Shown: positions 25,764 through 35,188 of the stretch, in pieces
Numbering within the stretch: position 1 is the stretch's first letter
Layout of the letters: each line of letters opens with the position of its first letter
Assembly: GCA_964643965.1 (NCBI GenBank)
Contig: CAZXVH010000016.1
Span: 1 to 64,000, forward strand
Reading direction: 5' to 3'
DNA: 64,000 bases
DNA from: GCA-2746795 sp964643965
GTDB lineage: Bacteria; Chloroflexota; Anaerolineae; Promineifilales; Promineifilaceae
Notes under the pieces: generated by a model
Database searches by the model: none
Told to the model about the DNA's origin: nothing
What the model saw: the letters and a program-made list of their open reading frames with translations, nothing else
Translations under genes and position numbers: made by a program

Positions 25764-26174
25764 TTACAATTTTGGCATAGTAGTGCTTTTGTAGGCTTGG
25801 TTTGCAATAATCTTGATTTCAAATCCTTGTAAAGATTGAACTTTATATAGGAAAGAAGATTCAAATGAATCAATCAGCTTATCTTTTTCACGGATAGGAA
25901 ACAACTTATCTTGGGGAATCGAAATATTAGGTGACCAAGAAGAATAAGAAAGCATCAGGTCATTTCGTTCACCGCTTGATCCAATTTGAAAGTTTGCTCC
26001 AATCCATTGCATAGGACCTTCAAAATAAAGGACACCTGTGAAATGTAAAAAAACAGCCTCGCGAAATGATGTCCCAGCCTCTCTAGCTCCGATAATTATT
26101 TCCGGCATGTCATCTACATAACTCATAACCCAACATATTTGATTTCGTGTTCTTTCGATGTTAAATATATTCAT
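25764..26174 (-). CDS. Candidate immunity protein for the upstream Rhs toxin tip
   Basis: 136 aa, not recognised. Starts 10 bases after the stop of the Rhs C-terminal gene on the same strand, the standard place for a cognate immunity gene. Acidic, mixed alpha/beta, no signal peptide, so it would act in the cytoplasm. Composition is AT-rich like its neighbour. Identity as immunity protein is inferred from position only. Confidence 0.6.
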   Translation of the reverse strand: MNIFNIERTRNQICWVMSYVDDMPEIIIGAREAGTSFREAVFLHFTGVLYFEGPMQWIGANFQIGSSGERNDLMLSYSSWSPNISIPQDKLFPIREKDKLIDSFESSFLYKVQSLQGFEIKIIANQAYKSTTMPKL

Positions 26175-26183
26175 GATCTTATA

Positions 26184-27284
26184 TTAAGGGCAAATTGCTT
26201 GCGGTGCTGACACTGCACTTTCCCAATCAGTGGCAGATAAACTTGGTAGCCGATAAAAAATGGTTTTATGACAAAGATTTTGTGATTTGATTTGGGCAAG
26301 TTCCCATAAAGTAACTTTTCCACGTGGTGGTTCATTCATATTTCCGTATAAAGGCATAAGTTGCTCATAAGTTAGACCTGCACGTGGGAGTAAAAATTCA
26401 TCAACACCAGTCAATTCAAAATGAATAAAGCCAGCATTTTGTGCTGCATCTCGAAATTGCGCACCACTCCAAGTTGGAATCTTTGTTACATGTGGCACCC
26501 AGGTTCTGTAATTATAAACATTTCTGCTTTGTGGATTATACAATTCATTAAGCCAATCTGTGAAATCATGTAAATATGGATCCCACCCTAATGCAATATC
26601 TTTTCCGTTGCTTTCATTATTATCAGGACTCCACGGTATTGGCCGACCATCTTCATCCCATTGTTGTTTTAATTCCGTAAGGAGTTTTGGCAACATAGAA
26701 CAGGCAACAATTGCCAATATCTCTGGTCTAAATAAACGCTGCCAATCAACATCAATGTCAATGTCCGGTAGCTTTACTGGCGCAGAAGGTGGGTTAGCAA
26801 ACGCAACTATTCCAAGAGCTAAAAGTATCAACGCAAAAGCGATTGGAATAACAATAGGAAGAACAACTTCCCCACTTGGATCCGTTAAGTTGACAGGATT
26901 ATTATGGGCATAGCTATAACCATGTTGAGAAGCAGGCATTGTCATCACACCAGGGAATGGATCTCGCGACATGAAAACTTTGAGATCCGGACTGTAATAC
27001 CTTGCCCTCAAGAAAACAAGGTTCGTAGCACTGTCATATCGCTCTCCCGTGTAGCCATAAACTGTACCGCTATCTCCTGCTTGCATCAGCAGCTTGCCAA
27101 ATGGCTCATAACTGCTGGTCGTTTCCACCACACCATCAACCATTTCCAAGCGTGTACTGCCCAGGCCATCAGCCAGCAAGGTGCGTGTTTGGCTGCCATC
27201 ATCCTGGCTAATCAAATCGAGGCCAAACAGGTTGTAAACCTCGCTGCTGCCATCATTGGCTACCAGCACCTGTGTCAAGCCCAT
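26184..27284 (-). CDS. Orphan Rhs C-terminal cassette with a variable toxin tip
   Basis: 366 aa. Residues 1 to about 145 are the end of an Rhs core (GYTGERYDSATNLVFLRARYYSPDLKVF and NNPVNLTDPSG). They are nearly identical at DNA level to the core of the larger Rhs gene (27200-27350 versus 29550-29700). Then comes a divergent tip with a hydrophobic helix (IVIPIAFALILLALGIVAF) and a C-terminal domain of unknown activity (about 190-366). There is an in-frame stop shortly upstream and no N-terminal shell, so it is a displaced orphan tip, probably silent unless recombined into the full gene. Confidence 0.78.
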   Translation of the reverse strand: MGLTQVLVANDGSSEVYNLFGLDLISQDDGSQTRTLLADGLGSTRLEMVDGVVETTSSYEPFGKLLMQAGDSGTVYGYTGERYDSATNLVFLRARYYSPDLKVFMSRDPFPGVMTMPASQHGYSYAHNNPVNLTDPSGEVVLPIVIPIAFALILLALGIVAFANPPSAPVKLPDIDIDVDWQRLFRPEILAIVACSMLPKLLTELKQQWDEDGRPIPWSPDNNESNGKDIALGWDPYLHDFTDWLNELYNPQSRNVYNYRTWVPHVTKIPTWSGAQFRDAAQNAGFIHFELTGVDEFLLPRAGLTYEQLMPLYGNMNEPPRGKVTLWELAQIKSQNLCHKTIFYRLPSLSATDWESAVSAPQAICP

Positions 27285-27413
27285 GATGTCATTGGTGTAG
27301 GTCGTCGTGATCGGCGTATCGCCACTGTGGTCTACTTGTTGAATGCGATTCCCACCGCCATCATAGCTATAAGTGGCACTTTATCCATTCTTAACCCAGC
27401 AGCAACGGTAAAT

Positions 27414-28382
27414 TTATTCCCATAACTCCATTGGTGTTTCGATACATTGCGGCTGAGACGGGTCGCTGAATTGTTGCATGAAATGTTCCATTGTTAAGGA
27501 AGTAGCTTCTTCGAATGGTAGATAACGGCGATCTAATCCAAAAATCGGAGTGAAATCTTTGTAACCGGTTGCAGTATCTGGTTCCAGCAAACGTAAATAC
27601 CCCGTTTCTTCAACAGAAAAACATCCTTTAAACATACCATTTTTAGCGTCGCCATCCGTTATATATCCGAAAGCCATGCCTTCTTGTAGATAAACTAAAT
27701 TAAGTCGAACAAGTATAGGCGCAGGTGCAATCGCTGTAGTAAGCCAAACTTCGTCTGGTTGACCATATTTTGTCAAGACTTCAGAAATCGATGGAGAATA
27801 AGCTGTTACTCCAACTAATATGGAGCTAGAAAAATTGTATACAATCCCAATTTCATAATGACCTTGATCTTCAACATATTCAGTTTCAAGTAGAAGATAC
27901 ACCACCTCTCCATCTTCTTCATACTCCGAAATATGAAAGTTGTACGGGGATATTGCATGTTTTATCTCATTAAAGCTCGTAATACTGGGGATGGCTCCCC
28001 ACCAGCAAGGTACATCACAATTCATAGGGCTTGCTAATAACTCTGCCACAGCCAATTCTAACTCCTTACCCTCAAGTGTGGGTAAGGGAGTTGGCGTCAT
28101 CACAGTAATGGTTGGTGTAATCAATGTAGAAAGAGGTGTTATGGTTTCTTGCCCAACAATTACTGATGGCGTGGGATCAAGAACTATAACGCTTGATATT
28201 GTTTCAACCATTACAGTTGTTGTTGGTGATGGTGACTCCAACGTTGGTTGAGACACGGTCAAGTTCGTTGCTGTAACAGTCATTGGAGTTTTAGTAACTG
28301 ACTCTGTTTCTGGTTGGCATGAAACCAGCAGCAATGCGACTATAAAACAAAGACCAACAAGAAATATATGTTTTTGTTTCAT
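27414..28382 (-). CDS. Lipoprotein, candidate immunity protein for the metallopeptidase Rhs tip
   Basis: 322 aa from the ATG at 28382. Signal peptide of about 21 residues ending in the lipobox LVSC (Cys22), then a Thr/Pro/Ser-rich linker (about 25-110) and a globular domain without recognised motif (about 125-322). Its ATG overlaps the stop codon of the Rhs gene (ATGA), so translation is coupled. A membrane-anchored extracytoplasmic partner would fit a toxin that acts outside the cytoplasm. The immunity role is inference. Confidence 0.7.
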   Translation of the reverse strand: MKQKHIFLVGLCFIVALLLVSCQPETESVTKTPMTVTATNLTVSQPTLESPSPTTTVMVETISSVIVLDPTPSVIVGQETITPLSTLITPTITVMTPTPLPTLEGKELELAVAELLASPMNCDVPCWWGAIPSITSFNEIKHAISPYNFHISEYEEDGEVVYLLLETEYVEDQGHYEIGIVYNFSSSILVGVTAYSPSISEVLTKYGQPDEVWLTTAIAPAPILVRLNLVYLQEGMAFGYITDGDAKNGMFKGCFSVEETGYLRLLEPDTATGYKDFTPIFGLDRRYLPFEEATSLTMEHFMQQFSDPSQPQCIETPMELWE

Positions 28383-31300
28383 TGTGTATTCTGCCTTCCC
28401 CGATTGATAACCAGGGCTATCCATGGAGCCATATGACGATCCATGAAATTAGAACGTGCCTGACCAACCAGATAATCACGATCCGTACTCGGAGCCCATT
28501 GATTATAATTCCAACCAAGGAACATATCAGCAAACTCCTCTCCTGTAGTAGATTGTGGACTTTGTTGCCAACCATAGCGAAAATAAGCAAACCCATAACT
28601 TCTTGTATCGTTATCTAGTCCTCGGCGTGTAATAGTTGTGTCTTTTCCAAGTACATCATCGCGCACGTAATTAGTCCCCAAAATACCATTAATTCGCGCC
28701 TCAAAATAATGTCCAAGTTCGTGCGTCGCCCAACGGTATCCAAAGTTAGGTCTATCAAAATAATAGCCTACCGTTCCATCAAGATTATACTTATACACAT
28801 TTATTCTTGGGGTTGGTAAGTTATCTGCGTTAAGACCTATATATTCACCATAGTATGTTTTTAAATCACCTGTTTTGTAAAAAAGAGCAGGTTTACCATA
28901 ATAGGCGAGAAACGCTTCGGATGGTCTTAAAGGATGATCTTCCGCCCCACAATTAAACAAGGACATAAGATAATCATTGCCGGAGAAATGTTTTGACATT
29001 TCTGATCGAATGCCAAACATATATTCATTATATGTTTCTGCCAATCGATATGCGATTTTTACAGCCGCTTTATTTACTTCAACTTTTTCGGGAGCCGTCC
29101 AATTTTCCCCTGCTACCCCGCCAAATTCTATCAAATCACGTGGGTATAAATTGCATTCTCTAGAAGATCCATACGATTCTGCACACCATGCCGGATCGTG
29201 TCCAGATGGGTCATTGAAGTTAGGTGGCGAATTGTAACCATAAGCATACCCATGCTGCGTAATGGGGCGCATTCTATCGCCGCGCCACGGGTCTTTGCCC
29301 ATAAACACCTGCAAGGCCGGGTTGTAATAGCGTGCTCTCAAATACACCAGGCCAGTGGCGCTGTCCTCTTGTTCGCCAGTATAACCGTATACCGTGCCGC
29401 TTGTACCCGTTTGCGCCAAAATAGTTCCGTACGGGTTGTAGGTTGATGTCGTCTCGACTTCCCCTGCCGCCATCTCCTGGCGCACACTACCCAGGCCATC
29501 TACCAGTAACGTGCGCATCCCCGTGCCATCATCCTGACTAATCAAATCCAGGCCAAACAGGTTGTAAACCTCGCTGCTGCCATCATTGGCTACCAGCACC
29601 TGTGTCAAGCCCATGATGTCATTGGTGTAGGTCGTCGTGATCGGCGTATTGTCACTGTGGTCTACTTGTTGAATGCGATTACCACCGCCATCATACCCGT
29701 AGTTAGCAACGATATTGTAAACACCGCCACCCATGCCCACCCGATTGCTCGTTAACAGGTTGCGCTGGCTAAAGCTGTAAAGCAGTTCACCCACTTCGCC
29801 CGCAGTCACCCCCGGCGGCAAGATTTGGGTCATATTGCCATTGTTGTCGTAATAGTAGCTGGTCGTGCCCAGCACCGTATTGGTCGCCGCAATCAGTTGG
29901 TTGGCATCATTGAAAGCGCGGTTGACCACACTGGTTTCTGTCCCGGAGTCTGTCGTCAGCGTCTCCGTATACGCTTCCATATTGCCCACGGCATCATAAG
30001 CATATTCATAACTGGCTGAGATGTCGCCGCTGTAAACGGCTCCCGTCAGGCGATAAAGCGGGTCATACTCGTAAGCAATAGTAGTCGTCGTTTGCTCACT
30101 ATGCTCACTGAATAAGCGACTATAAACAGCCGCTTTTCCAGCCCTATCATCCAGCCAGGCAAGCAAATAATCACCATTAGGATTTCCACCTATAACAGCA
30201 GGAGCGGTTTGGGCGGCATCAGAGGTAACCAAAGGCACTGTTTCCACGCCCACCGTGCCATCAGGGTACATAAATCGTCCATATAAATCTTCACTGCTTG
30301 AGCCTTGTTGCCAGGTAACAAGCCATTTATCAGGCACAACTGTGAGAGAGGGATTAGCCACATCGGAATGGGTATCCAACGTAGTCAAACTGCCCAACAA
30401 TTTTCCGGAGGCAGAAACACGATGACCCTGAATATCACTGGCATTACTCAGTAAATCACGTTTGATTTGCCAGGTAACCAAGTACATGCCACCCGTCTCA
30501 TTCCAAGCTACGTCAGGTACCGTTTCATTAGCTTGGCTTTGCGCAATAGCAAAGACAAAAGGTTTAGATTTCCCATTAAAAATGTAGCCATATATACCAT
30601 TATTGTTCTTGCCATCGCGCCACACAACGAGAAAACTCCCATCATGTGCCGCAGCCACGGCCGGGTCGCTTACGCCATTGAAAGAAGATGCCAATGTAGA
30701 GACCGGTCCTAGTTCCCCCCCGAGGGCTACAATTCTGGCCTGAATACGAGGGTGGTCTAACATCGATGCTGCCCGCCAGGAAACGAGGAAGATATTAGCA
30801 GCTTCACTATACGCTACATCCGGCTGGCTGACTGGCTCATGGGTAGAAGAAGCATAAACAATAAAAGGGGTAGAAGTTTGTATATCGGGGATAACAGGTA
30901 CGAACTGCCCCCAAATATTTGCGCCATCTTGCCAGACGACCAGATAGGCATTTTCAGCAGAACTGTAGGCGACAGATGGCTCCAGACCTTCGCCGATAGC
31001 GAACGGTTCTCCTATTGCTACGCCATCTCCGGCAATTCGCCGCCCATAAATCTCGTCCTTTACTGACCAGACCACGAGATAAGCATCATCTTGAACACTG
31101 TAGGCAGTGGCAGGGGCTTGTTCATATCCATCCCCAAAAGATATTAACCGTTCGCTTGTGCCTGGCATTTGTTGTGTTTCCGTCACTACGATGCGGTTGC
31201 CCACCCCATCCAGTTCATACAGATATTCCGCCAACAAGTCGTCGTTGCCCGTCACATAGCGCAGCGAGGTCAGTCGGTCAGCGTCATCATACCCGTAGGT

Positions 31301-31540
31301 GGCAACAATATTGTAAGCGCTGCCACCACTACCCACACGATTGCTCGTTAACAGGTTGCGTTGACTAAAGCTGTAAAGCAGTTCGCCCGCTTCCCACGCA
31401 GTCACCCCCGGCGGTAAGATTTGTGTCATATTGCCATTGTTGTCATAGTAATAGCTGGTCGTACCCAGCACCGTATCGGCCGCTGCGGTCAACTGGTTGG
31501 CATCGTTGAAAGCGCGGTCGACAAGGCTCGCTTTTCTCAT
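28379..31540 (-). CDS. Rhs/YD-repeat protein with HExxH zinc-peptidase tip, 5'-truncated
   Basis: 1053 aa. Layout: YD repeats (about 1-125), an inserted block of repeated LVVW motifs (about 126-490, for example AYLVVWQDG), YD repeats and Rhs core (about 495-780, ending NDPSG), then a 270-residue tip. The tip holds HELGH at 940-944 and a downstream GEEFAD at about 1000-1005, a plausible gluzincin-type zinc site. The start falls at the junction with a truncated transposase, and no secretion signal or N-terminal shell remains, so the gene has lost its 5' portion and may not be exported. Stop overlaps the lipoprotein start. Confidence 0.82.
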   Translation of the reverse strand: MRKASLVDRAFNDANQLTAAADTVLGTTSYYYDNNGNMTQILPPGVTAWEAGELLYSFSQRNLLTSNRVGSGGSAYNIVATYGYDDADRLTSLRYVTGNDDLLAEYLYELDGVGNRIVVTETQQMPGTSERLISFGDGYEQAPATAYSVQDDAYLVVWSVKDEIYGRRIAGDGVAIGEPFAIGEGLEPSVAYSSAENAYLVVWQDGANIWGQFVPVIPDIQTSTPFIVYASSTHEPVSQPDVAYSEAANIFLVSWRAASMLDHPRIQARIVALGGELGPVSTLASSFNGVSDPAVAAAHDGSFLVVWRDGKNNNGIYGYIFNGKSKPFVFAIAQSQANETVPDVAWNETGGMYLVTWQIKRDLLSNASDIQGHRVSASGKLLGSLTTLDTHSDVANPSLTVVPDKWLVTWQQGSSSEDLYGRFMYPDGTVGVETVPLVTSDAAQTAPAVIGGNPNGDYLLAWLDDRAGKAAVYSRLFSEHSEQTTTTIAYEYDPLYRLTGAVYSGDISASYEYAYDAVGNMEAYTETLTTDSGTETSVVNRAFNDANQLIAATNTVLGTTSYYYDNNGNMTQILPPGVTAGEVGELLYSFSQRNLLTSNRVGMGGGVYNIVANYGYDGGGNRIQQVDHSDNTPITTTYTNDIMGLTQVLVANDGSSEVYNLFGLDLISQDDGTGMRTLLVDGLGSVRQEMAAGEVETTSTYNPYGTILAQTGTSGTVYGYTGEQEDSATGLVYLRARYYNPALQVFMGKDPWRGDRMRPITQHGYAYGYNSPPNFNDPSGHDPAWCAESYGSSRECNLYPRDLIEFGGVAGENWTAPEKVEVNKAAVKIAYRLAETYNEYMFGIRSEMSKHFSGNDYLMSLFNCGAEDHPLRPSEAFLAYYGKPALFYKTGDLKTYYGEYIGLNADNLPTPRINVYKYNLDGTVGYYFDRPNFGYRWATHELGHYFEARINGILGTNYVRDDVLGKDTTITRRGLDNDTRSYGFAYFRYGWQQSPQSTTGEEFADMFLGWNYNQWAPSTDRDYLVGQARSNFMDRHMAPWIALVINRGRQNTQ

Positions 31541-31544
31541 GGGA

Positions 31545-32264
31545 TAAGGGGGTCAAGTAGTAGTCGTTGCCAGCCACAATGGCGGTTCGGGTATTTATCG
31601 CGCTCATTTTGCTGTCACCCACGATAAGCAACCCGTTCTTCTTCAACATATCTTTCACCCGCTGATAGCAGGGGACATACAAGGGGTCATCGGCTCGATT
31701 TCCAGGCACGACGTCCAGAGCCAATAACAATCCTAGCGGGTCCAGGCTGGCTAACATCAGTTTGAATTGTGTCTCGTAGCTTCCTTGTTTGTTTTTTCCC
31801 ACTTGAAATAGTTTGTGCTGCTGCGGGTCATGATAAACGCCAGCCACGGTGGCATCGAGTCTGACTGTTTTTTCTGACTGCAAGCCATAGACACGCAGGA
31901 GACGATTGCCTAACAAGGATTCGATGCGTCGCCAATGGCTGGTTATATGCAGTTCCCGCAGACAAATTGCGAGCCGGTCATCGGTGAAATCCAACTCTGT
32001 CACTTCTTGCCCCGTCAACTGTCTCAAAGAAGCGAGATGTACTCCCACCCAATTTTGTACGCGATCCAGTCGATGGTTGTAGGCGGAGACGATATGGATA
32101 AGCCAGATGGTTACGACCCAACCCATGCTTAATCCACTCCAATTGCCATGAGGCTTGATGACGGTATCTATGGCTGATTGAGTGCCCATTCTCTCGAGAA
32201 ATCCGTACAATAAGGGCAGGTCGTCCAGCCGTTCTATATTGATTGTTATTTCTGGCGTTTTCAT
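31545..32264 (-). pseudogene. IS1634-like (DUF4277) transposase, C-terminally truncated
   Basis: 240 residues recognisable: TINIERLDDLPLLYGFLERMG at the start, DDE Asp in VRLDATVAG (about 138) and VVGDSKMSA (Asp about 217). The frame then runs into Rhs sequence at the SHEKSE junction (about 31545-31535) and the third catalytic acid is missing. It faces the same way as the Rhs gene. Most likely an insertion sequence that landed in or recombined with the Rhs locus and removed the 5' end of the toxin gene. Confidence 0.8.
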
Positions 32265-32351
32265 ACCGCCAATTTTACTATTTACTGCTCATTTTGAGCG
32301 AACGTTGAGTGTACGGGCAAAGTAGCCTTAATTATGAAAGAGAGAGAAAAA

Positions 32352-34643
32352 ATGAATGTGAAGATGAATAAGATATCCCGCTCATATCTGATACCAATCG
32401 GACTTTTAGCATTGCTTACTATTATGTTTTTTGCTCCTGTATTGTTTTCTGGAACGACCTTCCTTCCGATTGGAAGTGATTTTATTAATTTCAATTTTCC
32501 AAATGATATGTTTGGCGCACAATCTTTACAACAAGGTGATATACCATTGTGGAACCCCTATATTGCCAATGGGCAACCTTATGGGGCAGACCCCAATATT
32601 GGTTTTTTCTATCCTCTACGAATTCTTCTCTTTTTGTTTACATTTAATTATCAGTGGATGACTTACTCGATTATATTTCATTACTTTTTAGCGGGTACAT
32701 TTGCTTACTTTCTTGCTTTAGATATGGGAGTGGGCAGATGGGGGAGTTTTGCCGCTGGTATTGGCTATATGTTTGCCGGCATCTTTATTGGTCAGATGGA
32801 TCATATCAATATCATTTACTCATCTATTTGGTTGCCATTGGTATTTTTATTATTTCGCCGTTCAGTTTTGCGTAAACAACAAGCATATGCTTTGCTTGCT
32901 GGGCTAATTTTGTCATTGTCAATTTTAGGTGGTCACCAACAATTTTCACTTTATATTGGATATTGGTGTAGTTTGTGGGTGATTTTTTATTTGATTCAAA
33001 CCAGGGGCAAAGGTTTAGTCCCAAGTATCATATCTTTGATTCTGTTGTGCACTGTTGCCTTGACCGCTTCTGCTATACAAATTTTGCCAACTGTTGAGTT
33101 TTTTCAACATTCAAAACGCGCTATCATGCCCATTTCTGAGGCAAGTAACTATAGTACACCTCCCTATGGATGGCTACTACTCATCTCCCCCCATTTCTTT
33201 GGACAGAATTTTATAGAAGCACTCCCTTTTTGGGATATATTTGTCAATGTTAATGAATTCTATATGTATGTGGGGGTTGTGCTACTGTTTGCTGCACTAG
33301 TGGGCAGTTACGTGTGGCGTAATTGGGAAAAATGGTTTTTAGTTGTTGTCGTTGTTCTTGGATTTTTATTAACGTCTGGCTCTGTTACCCCGGTCTATAA
33401 ATTGGCTTTTCAGTTAGTGCCAGGTATGCAGATGGTACGTGTACCCTCACGATTTGTATTTTGGGTAGATTCTGCTTTGATATTGCTGGCAGCTTTTGGT
33501 ATAGATTGGTTGATAACAAAGGCAAAGGATATGAACGATCCTATATGGAAAGATGTTTTTAAGATTTTAGGGTTTGGGGCAATGATGGGTATTATTTATC
33601 GGATCGTTTTTCCATTTATACCAGCATTGCAGGTCATAAATACACATCCTTCTGCTGAACGTGTGAATAATTACCGACAGATTGACGCGCTGATATTTGC
33701 CGGTTTTATGTTAGCGATGTTTGTGATTTTTATGCTTCCGCGTAAATGGCCTGTTTTTGGTAATGGGATGCCTTTTTTATTGATATTGTTATTGATAATT
33801 GATTTATTTCGGGCACAACAACCGCGTCATTTTGTAAAAGACGATCCTTTAGAGCATTTCACACATCCAGAAATTTTTGCTTTTTTACAAGAAGATGTTG
33901 ACCCTTATCGAGTAGATTTTACAAATGTTGCCTATTTTTCAGGAGGCTGGAATCCACTGACAGGCTTTCTTAATGATTACTTGCAGATAAGGGGCTTGCC
34001 GTGGAACCCTTTTGACTTACAAACTATTGTTGATTATCAGGACGTAAGTGGTTTTAATAGTCGATTTTATGATTTTCGTGGCACAAAATATTTGGTGACG
34101 GGAGACAACGAAAAGTTGCCCGTAGATTGGCAGCTTCAACTAGATATCCCACCGACTTTGGCACTTTATGAAAACAAGAATTTTTTACCGAGAGCTTTTA
34201 TGGTTTATTCTGCTTTTGTTGAACCAAATCGAGAACAAGCATTGAGAATAATTCAAGAGGAGCAATACGATCCTGCGGAAACTGTTATGTTAGCAAGGGG
34301 TGACCCATTTACAGGGACGCCGGGAAACGGCCATGTTGAAATTGTTAAGATGGATAACAATTCATTGTCATTAACGGTGGAAACTGATCAACCGGGCTAT
34401 TTGGTTGTGAGTGATACCTATTATCCAGGATGGCGTGTATCTGTGAATGGACGAGAACAAGAGATTGTGCGTGCAAATCACGCTTTCAAAGCACTATTTT
34501 TAGATACTGGTCAGGCAGAGGTAGTATTTCAGTATAGATCGAAACCGGTTGAGTGGGGCGGTGTTATTTCTTTGACAGTTTGGATATTGGTTTTGGCAGG
34601 GGGGGCCTTGTGGTGGCGAAAAAAGAGAAGGGATGGATTGTAA
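32352..34643 (+). CDS. YfhO-family multi-pass membrane protein
   Basis: 763 aa from the ATG at 32352, preceded by GAGAGAG. About 12 hydrophobic segments (about 7-27 through 470-490), then a soluble domain, and a C-terminal beta-sandwich with GYLVVSDTYYPGWRVSVNG (about 683-702), and a last helix ending in WWRKKRRDG. This GT-C-like fold is shared with YfhO, needed for glycosylation of lipoteichoic acid in Bacillus. Here it probably moves or transfers lipid-linked sugars. The gene is AT-rich and lacks the AACGGCCGTT palindrome, unlike flanking housekeeping genes. Confidence 0.85.
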   Translation: MNVKMNKISRSYLIPIGLLALLTIMFFAPVLFSGTTFLPIGSDFINFNFPNDMFGAQSLQQGDIPLWNPYIANGQPYGADPNIGFFYPLRILLFLFTFNYQWMTYSIIFHYFLAGTFAYFLALDMGVGRWGSFAAGIGYMFAGIFIGQMDHINIIYSSIWLPLVFLLFRRSVLRKQQAYALLAGLILSLSILGGHQQFSLYIGYWCSLWVIFYLIQTRGKGLVPSIISLILLCTVALTASAIQILPTVEFFQHSKRAIMPISEASNYSTPPYGWLLLISPHFFGQNFIEALPFWDIFVNVNEFYMYVGVVLLFAALVGSYVWRNWEKWFLVVVVVLGFLLTSGSVTPVYKLAFQLVPGMQMVRVPSRFVFWVDSALILLAAFGIDWLITKAKDMNDPIWKDVFKILGFGAMMGIIYRIVFPFIPALQVINTHPSAERVNNYRQIDALIFAGFMLAMFVIFMLPRKWPVFGNGMPFLLILLLIIDLFRAQQPRHFVKDDPLEHFTHPEIFAFLQEDVDPYRVDFTNVAYFSGGWNPLTGFLNDYLQIRGLPWNPFDLQTIVDYQDVSGFNSRFYDFRGTKYLVTGDNEKLPVDWQLQLDIPPTLALYENKNFLPRAFMVYSAFVEPNREQALRIIQEEQYDPAETVMLARGDPFTGTPGNGHVEIVKMDNNSLSLTVETDQPGYLVVSDTYYPGWRVSVNGREQEIVRANHAFKALFLDTGQAEVVFQYRSKPVEWGGVISLTVWILVLAGGALWWRKKRRDGL

Positions 34644-34669
34644 TAGGGAACTGCCGTTTTCCCCGTAAA

Positions 34670-34930
34670 TTATCCCGCATCCCAGCCAAACAGCATAACC
34701 GCTTCATCATCCCCTGGCATGGTGAGGCGCTTTTCAAAACGAAGCCCCGCTTTTTCTAACACCTTGATGGAATGCTGGTTAACAACGGCCGTTATCCCCA
34801 CAATTCGCTTCAATCCCACAGTTGTTTTGCCATAAGCCATCACCGCCTTAACCGCTTCTGTCGCATAACCTTTGTGGTGATGGGCAGATAAAAAAGCGTA
34901 GCCAATATCCTGCTTCAGCGCGGTCTTCGG
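34670..34930 (-). pseudogene. GNAT acetyltransferase fragment cut by a dispersed repeat
   Basis: Encodes only the second half of a RimJ/RimL-type GNAT (IGYAFLSAHHHKGYATEAVKAV with the acetyl-CoA loop, then VNQHSIKVLEKAGLRFE). Upstream residues are translated from repeat family 1. The N-terminal half is missing, so the protein is not expected to be active. Confidence 0.78.
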
Positions 34931-34970
34931 CTGGTTGCTGTGGCCGGTCTCCAGACCGTGCCACACTCCG
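34931..34970. repeat. Dispersed repeat, family 1 copy B
   Basis: 40 bases identical to 24305-24344. It replaces the N-terminal half of a GNAT gene. Confidence 0.85.
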
Positions 34971-35188
34971 CTTGCCAGTCACCAACCTGCTGGTGAACGG
35001 CCGTTTCCCCCCTATCCAAAGTCATCACACATCTCAAATCGCCGCCCCCTTGACGCCACCTAGCCAACAGGGATACTATTTTGCCGCTGAGTTGTCAAAA
35101 AATCACAAGCATTTAATTGGGTCAGGCATTTGAGGCAAGGGCGGCGCGTGGCGAATTTTACCCCGTCACCAACTGGAACAATGGTTCT
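34971..35188. other. Intergenic stretch, no gene seen
   Basis: One AACGGCCGTT palindrome near 34996; nothing else recognised. Confidence 0.6.
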
